A stretch of 64,000 bases of DNA from a candidate division TM6 bacterium GW2011_GWF2_32_72. GTDB lineage: Bacteria; Babelota; Babeliae; Babelales; GWF2-32-72. Shown here one piece after another: positions 62,140-64,000 of this stretch (within the stretch, counting starts at the first letter, position 1; each line of letters begins with the position of its first letter). The notes beneath the pieces were generated by a model, which was not told the DNA's origin, did no database searches, and saw only the letters and a program-made list of their open reading frames with translations. Location: assembly GCA_000989525.1 (NCBI GenBank), contig LBON01000002.1, positions 186,977 to 250,976 of the forward strand, written 5' to 3'. Position numbers and translations under genes: made by a program.

Positions 62140-64000
62140 TCAACTAATAATTGAATAAGTTAGAGCACCATCCAAATTAACGGAACTAACTAAATCTGCT
62201 CCGCCAATACGTTTAAGATAAGCACCGTCACCAAATTGAACAACACCTAAGCCCAAATCTAAATCGGTCTCTAAAATCAAACTAGAATTTGAACCTATGT
62301 TTAAAACAGAACTTGCAACAGGAAGGTTCCATGAGCTAATTATCAAGTTTTTGTTTACCAGATTACCCTGAGTCAAAATCAGATGAACACCTGGTACAAT
62401 TTGACAGAACATATCATTTACCAAGTCACCAAAGAAAATTCCTTGCTCAGCATCAAAAGGATCCGATGCTTCTGAACTTAAATAAGAATTTCTTAAAATA
62501 CCCAAAGTTCCTCTTATTAATTCCAGGTTAGTTACAGTATGTAAAGTAGCACCATCCAGAATTAACATAGATGTTTCATCAATAAATCCTAACAATTGAC
62601 TTGAAGAGCTTATCGGATCATAACTAAATGTTAAACCATTATCTAAAATTAGCGTACTATAAGGTAAAATTGAACTCGTTTCAATTGTTTGATATGCAAG
62701 AGTATAAGAACCCTTGATTTCAAAATTATCTTGTATTTCTAATGCACCAGCTGTAAATGAATAATTTGCATCTAAAATCCATGTTGAATTCTGAAGTGTA
62801 ATAGTAGAGCCTGAGTAGCATTGAATATTATTACCCGAAATATTTTTAACTATCGTATCTCGAATAACTAAATTAGAGCCTGAACCAACTATAATTTGAC
62901 CCGTAGTTCCCAAATCAAGAATATTTTCATCGCCTATAATAACGTTATTGCTTGTCAATGTCATAATAGAAGATAATTGAGTTGTACCTCCCAACCTGAT
63001 TCCAGAAGAATTTGCTATGATAACAGAACTTGTTAAATTTAAATCTCCACCAAATTCAATTAACCTATTATTTGCATTGATTATTCCTGAACCAGTAAAG
63101 GCTTTATCCCCAACAAATTTTAAATCATCATTCAATATTACAGTACCATTGTTCATAACGATATTTTGAGAAATACTAGATTGAACTGCTATAATCAATT
63201 CTGTGTTTTGATCTACCAATGTTATATCCCCACCAAACACAGGCTGACCTGCCAAAGTATTTCCAGATCCAGAAACAACTAAACATTCAATAATCGCGCC
63301 TGATGCATACCGTACAAAAGTTCCACCATTTATCTCTGTACTGGTTGCATTTAAATCCAAAATTTGATCTTGTAATGAAATTGTACTTGTGCTCAACAAC
63401 CCTGTATCTGTTGCAACTGCATCTATTTGATTTTGTAGATTAATTGTCGATGTCGTAAACAAATCTATCTGATCTTGTAAGTTTGTTGTATCTGTCATCA
63501 CTTGATCTAATTGATTTTGTAATGAGATTGTACTTGTACTCAACAACCCTGTATCTGTTGCAACTGCATCTATTTGATTTTGTAGATTAATTGTACTTGT
63601 CGTAAACAAATCTATCTGATCTTGTAAGTTTGTTGTATCCGTCATCACTTGATCTAACTGATTTTGTAATGAGATTGTACTTGTGCTCAACAACCCTGTA
63701 TCTGTTGCAACTGCATCTATTTGATTTTGTAGATTAATTGTCGATGTCGTAAATAAATCTATCTGATCTTGTAAGTTTGTTGTGTCTGTCATCACCTGAT
63801 CTAATTGATTTTGTAATGAAATTGTACTTGTGCTCAACAACCCTGTATCTGTTGCAACTGCATCTATTTGATTTTGTAAATTAATTGTCGATGTCGTAAA
63901 TAAATCTATCTGATCTTGTAAGTTTGTTGTGTCTGTCATTACTTGATCTAACTGATTTTGTAATGAAATTGTACTTGTACTCAACAAACCGGTGTCTGTT
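62140..64000 (-). CDS. Repeat-stalk surface protein, N-terminus outside the window
   Basis: The frame runs off the right edge with at least 619 residues. The first ~220 visible residues are 49-residue repeats; the rest is beta-helix-like, with L-T-F-S-Y-D-P, L-I-L-D-G-A-T-L and a G-I-F-F-G-D element matching the smaller paralogues. It resembles the giant protein at 54.7 kb in its stalk and members A-C in its tail, so it links the two groups. The stop lies 11 bases before member C. The missing N-terminus probably carries a signal peptide. Confidence 0.78.
   Translation of the reverse strand, partial: TDTGLLSTSTISLQNQLDQVMTDTTNLQDQIDLFTTSTINLQNQIDAVATDTGLLSTSTISLQNQLDQVMTDTTNLQDQIDLFTTSTINLQNQIDAVATDTGLLSTSTISLQNQLDQVMTDTTNLQDQIDLFTTSTINLQNQIDAVATDTGLLSTSTISLQNQLDQVMTDTTNLQDQIDLFTTSTINLQNQIDAVATDTGLLSTSTISLQDQILDLNATSTEINGGTFVRYASGAIIECLVVSGSGNTLAGQPVFGGDITLVDQNTELIIAVQSSISQNIVMNNGTVILNDDLKFVGDKAFTGSGIINANNRLIEFGGDLNLTSSVIIANSSGIRLGGTTQLSSIMTLTSNNVIIGDENILDLGTTGQIIVGSGSNLVIRDTIVKNISGNNIQCYSGSTITLQNSTWILDANYSFTAGALEIQDNFEIKGSYTLAYQTIETSSILPYSTLILDNGLTFSYDPISSSSQLLGFIDETSMLILDGATLHTVTNLELIRGTLGILRNSYLSSEASDPFDAEQGIFFGDLVNDMFCQIVPGVHLILTQGNLVNKNLIISSWNLPVASSVLNIGSNSSLILETDLDLGLGVVQFGDGAYLKRIGGADLVSSVNLDGALTYSIIS
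63328..64000 (-). repeat. 147-bp tandem repeats encoding the stalk
   Basis: Units repeat at exactly 147 bases, for example GTACTTGT at 63383, 63530, 63677, 63824 and 63971. Each codes for three blocks: L-Q-N-Q-L-D-Q-V-M-T-D-T-T-N, L-Q-D-Q-I-D-L-F-T-T-S-T-I-N, and L-Q-N-Q-I-D-A-V-A-T-D-T-G plus L-L-S-T-S-T-I-S. Over four copies are present and the array continues beyond the edge. Confidence 0.95.

Overview
The window is AT-rich, densely packed bacterial DNA. The envelope is of Gram-negative type: a BamD-like lipoprotein, a TamB-like protein, type II secretion or type IV pilus parts, and many signal peptides and lipoproteins. Housekeeping operons alternate with secreted proteins of no recognised family, ankyrin-repeat proteins and very large surface proteins. 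Together with archaeal-style ValRS and PRPP synthetase, this fits a reduced, host-associated lineage such as Candidatus Dependentiae (TM6). That placement is inferred from gene content, not from a marker-gene tree.

Layout, 1-12.4 kb: the end of an MscS-type channel; a secreted PPP-type phosphatase; mgtE; an RluA-family pseudouridine synthase; and a tightly overlapping minus-strand operon gspE - gspH-like - tamB-like - PLD-like. A plus-strand operon bamD - yraN - cdsA follows. 12.5-12.8 kb: tRNA-Lys and tRNA-Glu, both with encoded CCA, between a promoter and a terminator. 12.9-18 kb: an NlpC/P60 peptidase, two unrecognised secreted proteins (one with four Q-T motifs) and small membrane proteins. 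18-23 kb: rnhB - HAS-barrel-like gene - prmC - pilN-like - mutL. 23-29 kb: a LexA-like repressor that has lost its autocleavage residues, rpsF-rpsR behind a structured leader, typA, truA and a membrane-anchored GNAT protein. 29.2-29.5 kb: an inverted and direct repeat element. 29.5-37.4 kb: dps, a small ankyrin gene coupled to secA, a secreted beta-helix protein, and a membrane pseudoprotease upstream of tyrS and pgeF. 37.6-48.4 kb: valS, ybeY, an archaeal-like prs with a phosphoribosyltransferase, trmH, a nitroreductase, and ftsY - recD2 - degenerate amidase - GerMN-like. 48.9-51.1 kb: a gene interrupted by TGA, prfB and a lipoprotein FKBP. 51.2-53 kb: three ankyrin genes.

From 53.1 kb to the right edge, everything is on the minus strand and looks like one surface-protein locus. 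It holds a predicted outer-membrane barrel, a 1020-residue protein with a 282-residue heptad-repeat stalk, and three related beta-helix proteins, one of which carries an inserted seven-bladed propeller. It ends with a repeat-stalk protein that runs off the window and whose 147-bp units are nearly identical. The paralogues share modules, and the repeat units mix serine codon types, which points to ongoing duplication and recombination. This locus is the best candidate here for an undescribed system.

Other recurring themes are enzyme folds without active sites (M50B protease, Amidase_3, LexA-type peptidase) and start-stop overlaps that couple translation along most operons.
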